Shown: positions 52,977-61,562 of the stretch, in pieces | Numbering within the stretch: position 1 is the stretch's first letter | Layout: every line of letters starts with the position of its first letter | NCBI RefSeq assembly: GCF_900148495.1 | Contig: NZ_FTRU01000008.1 | Span: 1,116,001 to 1,180,000 of the forward strand | Length of the DNA stretch: 64,000 nucleotides | Source of the DNA: Negativibacillus massiliensis | GTDB lineage: Bacteria > Bacillota > Clostridia > Oscillospirales > Ruminococcaceae | Reading direction: 5' to 3' | Notes under the pieces: model-generated | The model's database searches: none | The model's input: only the letters and a program-made list of their open reading frames with translations | Told to the model about the DNA's origin: nothing | Made by a program: the position numbers and the translations under genes

Positions 52977-53653
52977 GATTTTTCTCCACCGATCTTATAA
53001 CCGATTCCGCGTACCGTCTCGATGTAGTTTCCAGCTTCACCCAACTTCTGACGCAGGGTACGAACGTGGACATCCACTGTACGGCTTTCACCGTCAAAGC
53101 CATAGCCCCAAATCTCGTCCAGCAGCTGAGCGCGGGTAAACACAATTCCCTGTCTGGAAATCAGAAGATTTAAAAGCTCGAATTCCTTCAAGGTCAGGAC
53201 AACATCTTTTCCGTCCACCTGTACTTCATGGCGAACCGGATTGACATAAAGGCTGCCCACACGGTATTCTTCCTGGCGATCATTGTCCGCACCGCTGCGG
53301 CGCAGCAATGCACGGATACGAGAAAGCAGCTCCATCATGCGGAATGGCTTTGGAACATAGTCATCTGCTCCGATATCCAAGCCTCTGACGATATCGTACT
53401 CGCTTCCTTTTGCGGTCAGCATAATAACCGGCAAACGTTTGGTCGCCGGTGCTGCACGCAGTTTTTGCAAAATGGAAAAGCCGTCCTCTTCCGGCAGCAT
53501 GATATCCAGCAGTACCAAAGAGGGCGTCTTTTCATGGACAGCATCCCAGAATTCGCTTGGTGTTCCAAAGCCTTTTGCCTGCATGTTCTGTCCATTGAGT
53601 GTGTAAATAATCAGTTCACGAATGCTTTCATCATCTTCCAGCACATAAATCAT
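52973..53653 (-). CDS. phoB: Phosphate-regulon response regulator PhoB/PhoP
   Basis: This 226-residue OmpR-family regulator has a receiver domain (phospho-acceptor Asp in LVLLDIMLPEEDG) and a C-terminal winged-helix domain (about 130-225; TRAQLLDEIWGY, SRTVDVHVRTLRQKLGE). Phosphorylated by PhoR, it activates pst and other low-phosphate genes. The Pho-box-like repeats upstream of pstS are its likely target. Confidence 0.95.
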   Translation of the reverse strand: MIYVLEDDESIRELIIYTLNGQNMQAKGFGTPSEFWDAVHEKTPSLVLLDIMLPEEDGFSILQKLRAAPATKRLPVIMLTAKGSEYDIVRGLDIGADDYVPKPFRMMELLSRIRALLRRSGADNDRQEEYRVGSLYVNPVRHEVQVDGKDVVLTLKEFELLNLLISRQGIVFTRAQLLDEIWGYGFDGESRTVDVHVRTLRQKLGEAGNYIETVRGIGYKIGGEKS

Positions 53654-53679
53654 TTTTCATCACCTCAATATGTATTGTA

Positions 53680-54342
53680 TCATAAATCCTGGTGATGTTC
53701 ATCACTTTTGTGCTGACCTGTAATGGAATATTCCACCCATTCAGCAAGATTAACGGCATGGTCACCAATTCGTTCAAAATATTTGGCAATCATCATCAAA
53801 TCCAGAATTGCTTCCGGATCGCCGGTTTCTTCTTTCAGCTTCTGAAGCAGTTCGCCTCTTACCTGAATAAACAGGTTATCTACGGTATCGTCTTCCGCAA
53901 CAACCTTATGTGCAAGGTCAAGATCTCCCTGAACAAAAGCTTCCACACTTTCGCTTACCATCATAACAGCGGCTTTTGCCATTTTGGTGATATGCAGTCT
54001 TCCCTGTGCAACAGTATCTGCTACATAACGAGTCAGTTCTGCTACGTCAGCTGCCTGGTCTCCGATACGTTCCATATCCGAAATCATCTTTAACGCTGCG
54101 GAAATGATACGCAGGTCTCTTGCTACCGGCTGCTGCTGCAGAAGCATACGCATACAGCGTGTCTCGATATCATGTTCCAGCTGATCCATCTCATGCTCAA
54201 GGGCAAACACTTTATCGACTGGGGCTTTTTTGTCCCCTTCCAGAAATTTTGCTGCAATCGAGATTGCTTCTTCGCACAGGCTTCCCATGCGAATCAGCTC
54301 GACATTCAGCTGTCTGAGCTGCTCGTCAAACCTTGTTCTCAT
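53680..54342 (-). CDS. phoU: Phosphate transport regulator PhoU
   Basis: This 220-residue helical protein has two PhoU repeats, each with a metal-binding E-R-D signature (SDMERIGDQAADVAEL and AKYFERIGDHAVNLAEW). It relays Pst occupancy to PhoR and limits phosphate signalling. The start ATG at 54340-54342 follows AGGAAGG; the longer frame would run into pstB. It follows pstB. Confidence 0.95.
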   Translation of the reverse strand: MRTRFDEQLRQLNVELIRMGSLCEEAISIAAKFLEGDKKAPVDKVFALEHEMDQLEHDIETRCMRMLLQQQPVARDLRIISAALKMISDMERIGDQAADVAELTRYVADTVAQGRLHITKMAKAAVMMVSESVEAFVQGDLDLAHKVVAEDDTVDNLFIQVRGELLQKLKEETGDPEAILDLMMIAKYFERIGDHAVNLAEWVEYSITGQHKSDEHHQDL

Positions 54343-54343
54343 A

Positions 54344-55111
54344 TTAACCAAACCTTCCTGTAATATAGTCTTCGGTGCGTTTATCCTTTGGCATCGAGAA
54401 AATCTGCTCAGTTTCACCGTATTCAATCATTTTGCCCAGAAGGAAAAATGCGGTTCTGTCCGAAATTCTGGCTGCCTGCTGCATGTTGTGGGTAACCATG
54501 ATAATGGTATAATCCTTCTTCAGCTCGGTTGCAAGCTCCTCGATTTTGGAGGTGGAGATTGGGTCCAGCGCACTGGTTGGTTCATCCATCAGAAGAACTT
54601 TTGGCTCTACTGCAAGCGCACGTGCAATGCAAAGACGCTGCTGCTGACCACCGGAAAGTCCGAGTGCACTCTTGTTGAGGCGGTCTTTTACCTCATCCCA
54701 GATTGCTGCACCACGAAGCGATTTCTCAACGATCTCGTCCAGACGAACTTTGGAACGGATGCCCTGCAGTTTTGGACCATAGGCAATATTATCATAAACA
54801 GACATTGGAAATGGGTTTGGTTTCTGGAACACCATACCAACTTCTTTACGAAGCCAGGTTGTATCAACCTGAGGATCGTAGATATCCTGACCATCATACA
54901 GGATCTTTCCTTCGATGCGGATACCCTCTACCAGGTCATTCATACGGTTGAGTGTTTTTAAGAAGGTGGATTTTCCGCAGCCGGAAGGTCCGATCAGCGC
55001 GGTAATCTGATTTTTGGGCAGCTCCATGTTGACGTCATAAAGCGCCTGATTATTGCTGTACCAGAGATTAAGTCCCTGTGCCGACATAATGGTTGACATT
55101 CTTTGCCCCAT
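54344..55111 (-). CDS. pstB: Phosphate ABC transporter ATP-binding protein
   Basis: This 255-residue ATPase drives high-affinity phosphate uptake. It has Walker [10 protein letters not shown], signature LSGGQQQR, Walker [13 protein letters not shown] and H-loop MVTHN. The start is uncertain: ATG 55109-55111 has AAGG almost touching it, and the internal ATG at 55097-55099 is also possible. pstA lies just upstream, phoU downstream. Confidence 0.96.
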   Translation of the reverse strand: MGQRMSTIMSAQGLNLWYSNNQALYDVNMELPKNQITALIGPSGCGKSTFLKTLNRMNDLVEGIRIEGKILYDGQDIYDPQVDTTWLRKEVGMVFQKPNPFPMSVYDNIAYGPKLQGIRSKVRLDEIVEKSLRGAAIWDEVKDRLNKSALGLSGGQQQRLCIARALAVEPKVLLMDEPTSALDPISTSKIEELATELKKDYTIIMVTHNMQQAARISDRTAFFLLGKMIEYGETEQIFSMPKDKRTEDYITGRFG

Positions 55112-55142
55112 ACCTTTCTTTATGAAATGTTTCTTTGAACAC

Positions 55143-55991
55143 TTATTTTCTCTTGAGTTTTCTGCCAGTGAGGTTTGCTGCCAGGTTGATAATCAAAGTC
55201 AGGATCATCAGAATGGTTGCAATTGCAAATGCAACCGAGGTTTCGCCGCGTTCATTTGCGTAAACATACAGCGCAACAGTCAAAGTTGCAGAAGAAGACT
55301 GCAAAGACTGAACGAATCCATTGAGTACCAGACCAAAGCCTGCGGTGAACAGCAGTGCTGCCGATTCTCCTACGATACGTCCAATGGAAAGAATACATCC
55401 GGTAACAATACCATCAATTGCGTTTGGCAGAACAACAGTGCGGATCATATGCCATTTTCCGGCACCAAGACCCAGAGCACCTTCACGGTAAGACTGTGGA
55501 ACAGTCTTGAGGCTTTCCTGAGTGGTACGCACAATGGTTGGGAGGATCATCATAACCAGAGTCAGACCTCCGGCAAGGATACCCTGTTTGAGTCCAACAA
55601 ACTGAATAAAGAACAGCATACCAACCAGACCAAAAATGATCGATGGAATACCGGTCAGGATTTCAGTCGCAAACTCGATGAGTGCAACGACTTTTCGGTT
55701 TTTGGCATATTCTGTCAGATAGATTGCCGCACCTACCCCTAAAGGCAGTACAATAATCATTGCAATGAAAATGATATAAAGCGTATTAAGAATGTTTGGA
55801 AGGATACCGATGGTATCATTAATATAGCTGCTCTGACTGGTCAGCAGTTCCCAACTGATTGTACCTGCTCCGCGGTAGAAAATATACCCGATCAGGAACA
55901 CAAGCAGAGCGCAGGTCAGCGCAGTGCAAAAATACATCAAACCTTTGAGCGTCCGGTCATAAACCTTGCGCCGTAATGCAAGTTCTTTCAT
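55143..55991 (-). CDS. pstA: Phosphate ABC transporter permease PstA
   Basis: This 282-residue permease has six membrane helices and the EAA loop around [13 protein letters not shown]. It forms the channel with PstC. It begins three bases after the pstC stop, indicating coupled translation. Confidence 0.95.
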   Translation of the reverse strand: MKELALRRKVYDRTLKGLMYFCTALTCALLVFLIGYIFYRGAGTISWELLTSQSSYINDTIGILPNILNTLYIIFIAMIIVLPLGVGAAIYLTEYAKNRKVVALIEFATEILTGIPSIIFGLVGMLFFIQFVGLKQGILAGGLTLVMMILPTIVRTTQESLKTVPQSYREGALGLGAGKWHMIRTVVLPNAIDGIVTGCILSIGRIVGESAALLFTAGFGLVLNGFVQSLQSSSATLTVALYVYANERGETSVAFAIATILMILTLIINLAANLTGRKLKRK

Positions 55992-55994
55992 CGG

Positions 55995-56960
55995 TTAGGC
56001 TCCTTCTTTCTTGTTTTTGATGAATACGTTGAGGACTACATTGATCAGCATGATAAATAAGAACAGTACCAGACCAATGGAGAAAAGTGCCTGTCTCTGC
56101 AAGGAGCCAGCTGCTGCATAAGACATTTCGGATGCGATTGCAGTGGTGAGGAAACGAACTGAGGTAAACAGTCCCGGCATATTTGCAACGTTACCGGATA
56201 CCATGATGATTGCCATTGCTTCACCGATTGCACGTCCAACACCCAAAACAACTGCGGTTGCAACACCGCTTCTTGCTGCTGGAAGGCTTACCTTAAAGAT
56301 TGTCTCAATCTTGGTAGCTCCCAGTGCCAGGGATGCTTCTTCATATTCTTTTGGCACTGCGTTGAGTGCATTTTCTGATACATTGATGATGGAAGGCAGA
56401 ATCATAATTGCCAGTACAATGATTGCTGCCAGCAGCGATGCACCGGAGGAAAGATCAAACATCTCGCGGATTGCCGGAACCAGTACGATCATACCTACCA
56501 AACCATATACAACCGATGGAATACCTGCCAGCAGTTCCACAGCGGTATGGATGATACCTGCAACTTTTGGAGATGCACATTTGGAAAGAAAGATCGCTGT
56601 CATCAAACCAATCGGCACCCCAACAACTACAGCTCCTGCTGTACCGTAGATAGAAGTCAGAATAAACGGCAGAATTCCGTATGCTGGATCCTGTTTGTTA
56701 GTTGGTGCCCATCTCTGTCCAAAGAGGAAGTCAACAAGTCCTACCTCTCTGATTGCTGGAATACCTGATACAATCAGATAGATGCTGATCAAAAGCACGA
56801 AGCCAACTGCTACTACTCCACATAAGAGGAAGATGGCGTGCATCGCCATCTCCATCGCTTCTCTTATGTTTCTGTGCTTTTGACCACTGATTCTGGAAGT
56901 ATTCTTTGCATCACCCTGAGTTTTTGCCAAAGGGATATTTGCTACATTTTGTTCCTGCAT
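55995..56960 (-). CDS. pstC: Phosphate ABC transporter permease PstC
   Basis: This 321-residue permease has an N-terminal extension of about 30 residues, six membrane helices, and the EAA-loop ASLALGATKIETIFK. Extracellular loop GQRWAPTNKQDPAYGILP is typical of PstC. It lies 45 bases after pstS and directly before pstA. Confidence 0.95.
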   Translation of the reverse strand: MQEQNVANIPLAKTQGDAKNTSRISGQKHRNIREAMEMAMHAIFLLCGVVAVGFVLLISIYLIVSGIPAIREVGLVDFLFGQRWAPTNKQDPAYGILPFILTSIYGTAGAVVVGVPIGLMTAIFLSKCASPKVAGIIHTAVELLAGIPSVVYGLVGMIVLVPAIREMFDLSSGASLLAAIIVLAIMILPSIINVSENALNAVPKEYEEASLALGATKIETIFKVSLPAARSGVATAVVLGVGRAIGEAMAIIMVSGNVANMPGLFTSVRFLTTAIASEMSYAAAGSLQRQALFSIGLVLFLFIMLINVVLNVFIKNKKEGA

Positions 56961-57005
56961 AAATGATGCTCCTTATCCGGTGGTCGTGCGTGTCTTGTCT
57001 ATTTC

Positions 57006-57914
57006 TTATTCAGCCATTGGAACTGCGCCAGCATCACGGATCAGATCGTCTGCTGCATCAGAGAGAGCGAAGTCCATGAATGCCTGTGCTGGCTCGCTGA
57101 GTTCGTTTGCGCTGTTTGTTACCATAACAAATGGTCTCTGGATTTTGTAGGTACCGTCCTGAACAGTTTCTTCGGAGCAAGCAACACCGTCAACAGTTAC
57201 CATCTTGATGCCTTCCTGACCTTCTACTGCAGAGAGAGAAGCATAACCGATTGCTGCTGGGTTGGATTTTACTGCCTCGATTACTGCACCTGTGGAGGTC
57301 AGTTCCTGAGAAAGTACGCAGGTATCTTCAGTGCCTGTGATGGATTCAAAACCATCTCTTGTACCGGAACCAGCTTCACGACCGATGCAAGCAACTTCGC
57401 CTTCGCCGCCTACCAGGCTCCAGTCAGCTGCGCCTGTGAACAGCTGTGCGATCTGTTCAACGCTCATGTCTTCTACTGGGTTTTCTGCGTTAACGATGAT
57501 TGCGATACCGTCCAGTGCTACGGTTGTGCCTTCCAGACCAGCGGATGCTTCTTCATCTTTCAGTGCTCTGGAAGAAAGGCCGATGTCTGCGGAGCCATTG
57601 GAAGCTGCCTCAATACCTGTACCGGAACCGGTTGGGTCATATGTAACAGATACGCCTGGGTTTTCTGCCATAAACTGTTCGGAAAGGATACCGATTACTT
57701 TTTCCATAGAAGTGGAACCGTTGGTAGAAACGCTGCCAGAAAGTTCGCTTGTTTCTTCTGCTGGCTCTTCTTCTTTTGTTTCTTCAGTTTTTGTTTCTTC
57801 AGTCTGTGCTGTTTCTGTAGATTCAGCTGTGCCGCTCTCGGAACCGCCACAAGCTGCCATGCTCATTACCATTACTCCTGCCAGGATTGCTGCAAATAAT
57901 TTTCTGTAAATCAT
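57006..57914 (-). CDS. pstS: Phosphate-binding lipoprotein PstS
   Basis: This 302-residue substrate-binding protein is anchored by a lipobox ending MAAC. A Glu/Thr-rich linker precedes the binding domain, which has the phosphate-loop motifs SVSTNGSTSMEKV, DPTGSGTGIEA and GREAGSGTRDGFE. I start at ATG 57912-57914, nine bases after AGGAG; an ATG two codons earlier is closer than ideal. First gene of the pst-pho operon. Confidence 0.95.
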   Translation of the reverse strand: MIYRKLFAAILAGVMVMSMAACGGSESGTAESTETAQTEETKTEETKEEEPAEETSELSGSVSTNGSTSMEKVIGILSEQFMAENPGVSVTYDPTGSGTGIEAASNGSADIGLSSRALKDEEASAGLEGTTVALDGIAIIVNAENPVEDMSVEQIAQLFTGAADWSLVGGEGEVACIGREAGSGTRDGFESITGTEDTCVLSQELTSTGAVIEAVKSNPAAIGYASLSAVEGQEGIKMVTVDGVACSEETVQDGTYKIQRPFVMVTNSANELSEPAQAFMDFALSDAADDLIRDAGAVPMAE

Positions 57915-57996
57915 GTTCATAATCTCCTTTTGTTTGTTGAACAATTTTTTACCTGACTTACTCTTCTGTCATTTCTTAACTCTCAGGTCGATTTAC

Positions 57997-58051
57997 AGTA
58001 TAAGGTTCTTGTGTAAAATCGAAAACAGAAGTTCTGTTAAAACTGCGTAAA
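57997..58051 (-). promoter_or_regulatory. pst promoter with candidate Pho box
   Basis: Minus-strand TATACT (57997-58002) lacks a good -35 partner. Upstream hexamers TTTACG (58046), TTAACA (58035), TCTGTT (58024) and TTTACA (58012) recur every 11 or 12 bases. Three resemble the TTAACA-like repeats bound by PhoP/PhoB in Firmicutes, in place of the -35. Confidence 0.6.
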
Positions 58052-58071
58052 AGAAATCCGTCTTTTTAAAC

Positions 58072-58112
58072 AAAAAAGCACAGGGGATTTTTCCAAATCT
58101 ACCCTGTGCTTA
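58072..58112 (-). terminator. Terminator of the NadM-like gene
   Basis: On minus, AAGCACAGGG and CCCTGTGCTT pair around a 16-base loop, followed by TTTTG. It separates this gene from the pst promoter. Confidence 0.85.
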
Positions 58113-58213
58113 TGTTTTTTGTGCTACTTAAATAAAAAGATTTCGTATGATTCTTTCTCTTATGTAAAGACCGCATTATAATCGGAGCAAACAGTTTTTT
58201 ATCTTTTTTCTGT

Positions 58214-58762
58214 TTACCGACACACCTTTTTTTCCAGATGATGTTCCTTTACATATTTCGCTGCTGCTTTCGGCATCAGACTCTCCCAGTCGCCGCCTTC
58301 CTGCATCAATTTGCGCACCTGAGTTCCGCTGGTCAAGCGATCTGCATCGGTTCGCTCCCACATCACTTCGGTCTGATATCCCATCTTTTGCAGCTGTTCT
58401 ACCTTATTTCTTCCCCACTGATCATAGATTGTCTGAAAAAAGACAACATCTTCCGGTACAAAATTCGGGATTTTCTCTGGTACTTCAATTGGAAATGGAA
58501 CAATCGTAAACTCTTCCCTCGGAACACCTGCTTCCACCATACTTTCGGTAATCATCATCAGACGTTCAAAATAGGTAAAAGGATTTGCCTGCTCTTGGAA
58601 ACGATTGAGCTTGGCATCATTCTTAATATATTGGGAATGGATGTCATAATTGGTCACACCAATAATCAAAAACTGACACCGTTTCTTTGCTTCCAGCAAA
58701 AATTCCATATGCCCCATATGCAGTCCCTGAAAGCGCCCCTGAACCGCTCCAATTGCAACCAC
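58214..58762 (-). CDS. NadM-like nucleotidyltransferase (NMN adenylyltransferase family)
   Basis: This 182-residue cytidylyltransferase-like protein has GRFQGLHMGH at residues 9-18 and TSGTQVRKLM near 143, the two nucleotide-binding motifs of NMN/NaMN adenylyltransferases. The form with GRFQ is closest to archaeal-type NadM rather than to NadD, the usual bacterial enzyme. It would make NAD from its mononucleotide, but the exact substrate is inferred. GTG start nine bases after AGGAGA. Single gene. Confidence 0.82.
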   Translation of the reverse strand: MVAIGAVQGRFQGLHMGHMEFLLEAKKRCQFLIIGVTNYDIHSQYIKNDAKLNRFQEQANPFTYFERLMMITESMVEAGVPREEFTIVPFPIEVPEKIPNFVPEDVVFFQTIYDQWGRNKVEQLQKMGYQTEVMWERTDADRLTSGTQVRKLMQEGGDWESLMPKAAAKYVKEHHLEKKVCR

Positions 58763-58939
58763 TCTGAATCTCTCCTTCTGTTCTTATACTGCTCATGTAT
58801 GATAAAAAATTCATTTTACTCATTCTTTCTCAAAGTATAGCCTATTTTTGGGAAAAATTCAACATCATGTATCCTTTTAGTCACATGATTTAAACAACAT
58901 ATCTAAAACTTCATGCTTTCTCTTGTAAAATCGAGCGAA

Positions 58940-58968
58940 TTGACATTCCCCAAAATAAGGAATATACT
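58940..58968 (+). promoter_or_regulatory. Promoter of the PatB-type lyase gene
   Basis: TTGACA (58940-58945) and TATACT (58963-58968) are 17 bases apart. The predicted start at about 58975 excludes an upstream in-frame start for the gene. Confidence 0.85.
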
Positions 58969-59026
58969 TTTTATGTTTAAAAATATACACCTCAGCTATT
59001 ATTTTTTCAGTCAGGAGGACGGAATT

Positions 59027-60172
59027 ATGTATCATTTTGACCGCGAATACAATCGAAGAAATACTGAATGTGTAAAATGGGATGCCATGGGTGAAGACAT
59101 CCTTCCAATGTGGATTGCTGATATGGATTTTGAAGCACCTGCTCCAATCTACGAGGCATTTGTAAAACGTGCAAACCACCATGTATATGCTTACAGCAAG
59201 CTGAGCAATGAATACTATCAGGCAGTTATCGATTTCATGCAGCGCCGCCACAACTTCCATGTTGAAAAAGACTGGATCGTGTTCACTCCAGGTGTTGTTA
59301 TCGCTCTGACACTGGGTGTACAAGCTGTTACCGAACCTGGTGAAGAAGTTATGATTCTTTCTCCTGTTTATGGTCCATTCCGTGGTGCTACCACTGCCTG
59401 CGGCAGAAAGCTGATCGAAAGCCCACTGGTTAACAACGACGGCTACTACACCATCGACTTTGATGATATGGAAAAACGCATCACTCCTAACACCAAAGCA
59501 TTCATGCTGTGCAGCCCACACAATCCAGTAGGCCGTGTATGGACAAAAGAAGAACTCACCAAGATCGCTCAGTTCTGCCTCAAACACAACCTCTACCTCA
59601 TCGCAGACGAGATCCACAACGATCTGGTATTTAAAGATCATATTGTAATGAACAATATCTCGGATGAACTTGCAGAAAAGACCATTCTCTGCACTGCACC
59701 AAGCAAGACCTTTAACCTCGCAGGTCTCCAGGCTTCCAACATTATCATCAAAAACGAAGAACTGCGCAATAAATTCAAGACTCTGCTCGGCAATCTGCAT
59801 GTTGGCAGCGCAAATGCGTTCGTTGACTCGGTTGTTATCGCTGCATACACCCAGTGCGACCAGTGGCTGGATGAGCTCAACGAATACATCAAAGGCAACC
59901 TGGAATACTTTGCAAAAGAAATCAATTCCATCGCTCCTCTGAAAATGCATGTACCAGAAGGCACCTATCTGGCATGGGTTGACTGCCGTGGATTAAAGAT
60001 GACCGACGAAGAACTGACCGCTTTCTTCAAAGAGAAATGCCACCTTGCATTTAACGGCGGTACCTTCTTTGGTCCAGAAGGCAGTGGTTTTGTCCGTGCT
60101 AATATGGCTTGTCCTCGTTCCTACGTTGAAGAAGCTGTAAAACGCATTAAAGCAGGCGTTGCTTCTCTCTAA
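59027..60172 (+). CDS. PatB/MalY-type PLP-dependent C-S lyase (cystathionine beta-lyase)
   Basis: This 381-residue fold-type I enzyme has the N-terminal WIADMDFE, the SPHNPVGRVW motif, and PLP lysine Lys227 in APSKTFNLAG. This branch cleaves C-S bonds in cystathionine or cysteine conjugates and can act as aminotransferase. AGGAGG lies eight bases before the ATG. Single gene with promoter and terminator. Confidence 0.93.
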   Translation: MYHFDREYNRRNTECVKWDAMGEDILPMWIADMDFEAPAPIYEAFVKRANHHVYAYSKLSNEYYQAVIDFMQRRHNFHVEKDWIVFTPGVVIALTLGVQAVTEPGEEVMILSPVYGPFRGATTACGRKLIESPLVNNDGYYTIDFDDMEKRITPNTKAFMLCSPHNPVGRVWTKEELTKIAQFCLKHNLYLIADEIHNDLVFKDHIVMNNISDELAEKTILCTAPSKTFNLAGLQASNIIIKNEELRNKFKTLLGNLHVGSANAFVDSVVIAAYTQCDQWLDELNEYIKGNLEYFAKEINSIAPLKMHVPEGTYLAWVDCRGLKMTDEELTAFFKEKCHLAFNGGTFFGPEGSGFVRANMACPRSYVEEAVKRIKAGVASL

Positions 60173-60194
60173 TAAACAAAACAACTATTCATTT

Positions 60195-60226
60195 AAAAAA
60201 GCTCTGCCAATCGGCAGAGCTTTTTT
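60195..60226. terminator. Bidirectional terminator
   Basis: AAAAAAGCTCTGCC and GGCAGAGCTTTTTT form a perfect stem with a four-base loop, between convergent lyase and Cys-rich protein genes. Confidence 0.93.
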
Positions 60227-60307
60227 CGTAAGGATCAGATTTTGTAAGTACACCGCCTGAGACAAAGCTCAGGCAGCATTTCCAGGCAGTGGGTTTCTTT
60301 CCGGCTG

Positions 60308-60646
60308 TTATCTGCAAAAACGGGTTGTGCAGCGGATGCGGTTATAGCCACAACCGGAGGAGCTGGATGTGCCGGTGCATCCACAATTGGACGAAGAAGC
60401 AGGCAGTGGGCAAGGTCTGTTTGCACAATGCTGGCATGGGCAGCAGCAGGTCTGTACACAGCAGCAGCAATTATGGTTACAGTTGCAGCTTTCTTCTTCC
60501 TCCTCTTCTACAAAGACAGGAACACTGATGTAGTATGGGTATTTTGGATAACCCGAGGTAAAGCGATAACCAGATGGAAAGAAATCGGAGATCGAGCTGC
60601 TCTGGGAAGACTGGGAGTTGCAGGAATTACAAGAATGACAAGACAT
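60308..60646 (-). CDS. 112-residue protein with 20 cysteines
   Basis: This small protein begins MSCHSCNSCNSQSSQ, continues with a Tyr/Pro-rich middle (about 25-45), an acidic run VEEEEEES, then a cysteine-dense half that includes NCCCCVQTCCCPCQHC. Counting gives 20 cysteines, plus few Met or Trp. AAGGAGG lies eight bases before the ATG, so it is very likely a gene. No signal peptide is clear. It could bind metal, act as a scaffold for disulfides, or be a spore-coat-type protein; none is established. I do not recognise a family. Confidence 0.75.
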   Translation of the reverse strand: MSCHSCNSCNSQSSQSSSISDFFPSGYRFTSGYPKYPYYISVPVFVEEEEEESCNCNHNCCCCVQTCCCPCQHCANRPCPLPASSSNCGCTGTSSSSGCGYNRIRCTTRFCR

Positions 60647-60857
60647 AATAAAATCCTCCTTACGGTGTAGGGGCTGTGTGGTTTTGTGCCCCTCACGTTC
60701 TTATCTTATGCCCTATCGTTCCCTTTGGTTCCACCTTTGGGTCAGATGCTGTTTTCTTTCCTGAAAAGCAATAAAACAAGCATTCCCAGCTAAAACATGA
60801 CCTAGCCCAAAGTCAGGAACACTATTTTCTTTTATCTTAAAAAAGTTAAAACCTGAC

Positions 60858-61331
60858 CTAGCCTCTCAAAGTCGCTTTCAAACGGTTTGGCTTTGTAAGG
60901 AGAGAAAGTGCTGACAGGATATCCACTGTCAAGATATCTGCCTGCATTGCCGCCTTCGTAAAGGTGCCTTCCTGACCAATCACCGCAATCGAAAGAGCAC
61001 TTGCAGCAAACATTTTGCTGTCGTTTCTCCCATTGCCAATACAGACAGTATGAAGGGCGCCTAATTTTGCAACCAGTTCCATTTTGTTCACTGCCACCGT
61101 TCCGCTGTCATAGGTCATTACCTCTACGGGAAGTCCTTCACATTCTTTTCGCACTGTTCCGTTGGTATCAGCGGTGATGACATAGATATCCACATTCTTT
61201 TGTTTGATCTCAGCAAGCAGCGGAGCTACCCCTTCAATCAATCTGCCATCGGTCGCAATGGTTCCGTTAAAATCCAGAACCAGATTTTTTATCTCTAAGC
61301 TTCCCCATCCTGGGATTTCTGCTGTTATCAT
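60858..61331 (-). CDS. HAD-family phosphatase, soluble P-type-ATPase-like (COG4087 type)
   Basis: This 157-residue HAD enzyme has the nucleophile Asp20 in LDFNGTIA, with Asn at the usual second Asp position, ITADTNGT, and IGNGRNDSKMF. That combination matches the soluble P-type-ATPase-like branch known mainly from archaea and Clostridia. The substrate is unknown. It is divergent from the MATE gene. Confidence 0.85.
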   Translation of the reverse strand: MITAEIPGWGSLEIKNLVLDFNGTIATDGRLIEGVAPLLAEIKQKNVDIYVITADTNGTVRKECEGLPVEVMTYDSGTVAVNKMELVAKLGALHTVCIGNGRNDSKMFAASALSIAVIGQEGTFTKAAMQADILTVDILSALSLLTKPNRLKATLRG

Positions 61332-61392
61332 AAAAGATTCCTCTCTTTCCTTTTACTTTTCTTATTTTATCATATTCTCTTTGGAAGAACAA

Positions 61393-61421
61393 TTGACTTT
61401 TTTTATCTGCTGTGCTAGACT
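61393..61421 (+). promoter_or_regulatory. Promoter of the MATE transporter
   Basis: TTGACT (61393-61398) and TAGACT (61416-61421) are 17 bases apart, leaving a leader of about 135 bases with a strong hairpin. Confidence 0.75.
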
Positions 61422-61470
61422 AAACACGAACTCGGAGGAAAGCTGTTTTTATAAAAGCGGTGCAGTTTTA

Positions 61471-61520
61471 CCGGATAAGAGATGAACGCTGTTGTTTATC
61501 TCTTATCCGGTTTTTGTTTT
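61471..61520 (+). terminator. Leader attenuator hairpin upstream of the MATE gene
   Basis: CCGGATAAGAGAT and ATCTCTTATCCGG form a perfect 13-base stem around a 14-base loop, followed by TTTTTG. It lies between the promoter and the gene, so transcription must pass it. No named riboswitch was recognised. Confidence 0.8.
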
Positions 61521-61562
61521 ATAAAAAACTTTCCAAACACAAAACTACTGAGGAGTGGTATG

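Noticed and set aside
60792-60863. Two AAAAC[AC]TGACCTAGCC direct repeats 56 bases apart.
   Set aside because: One copy includes the stop of the HAD gene; with only two imperfect copies and no structure I cannot give it a role.
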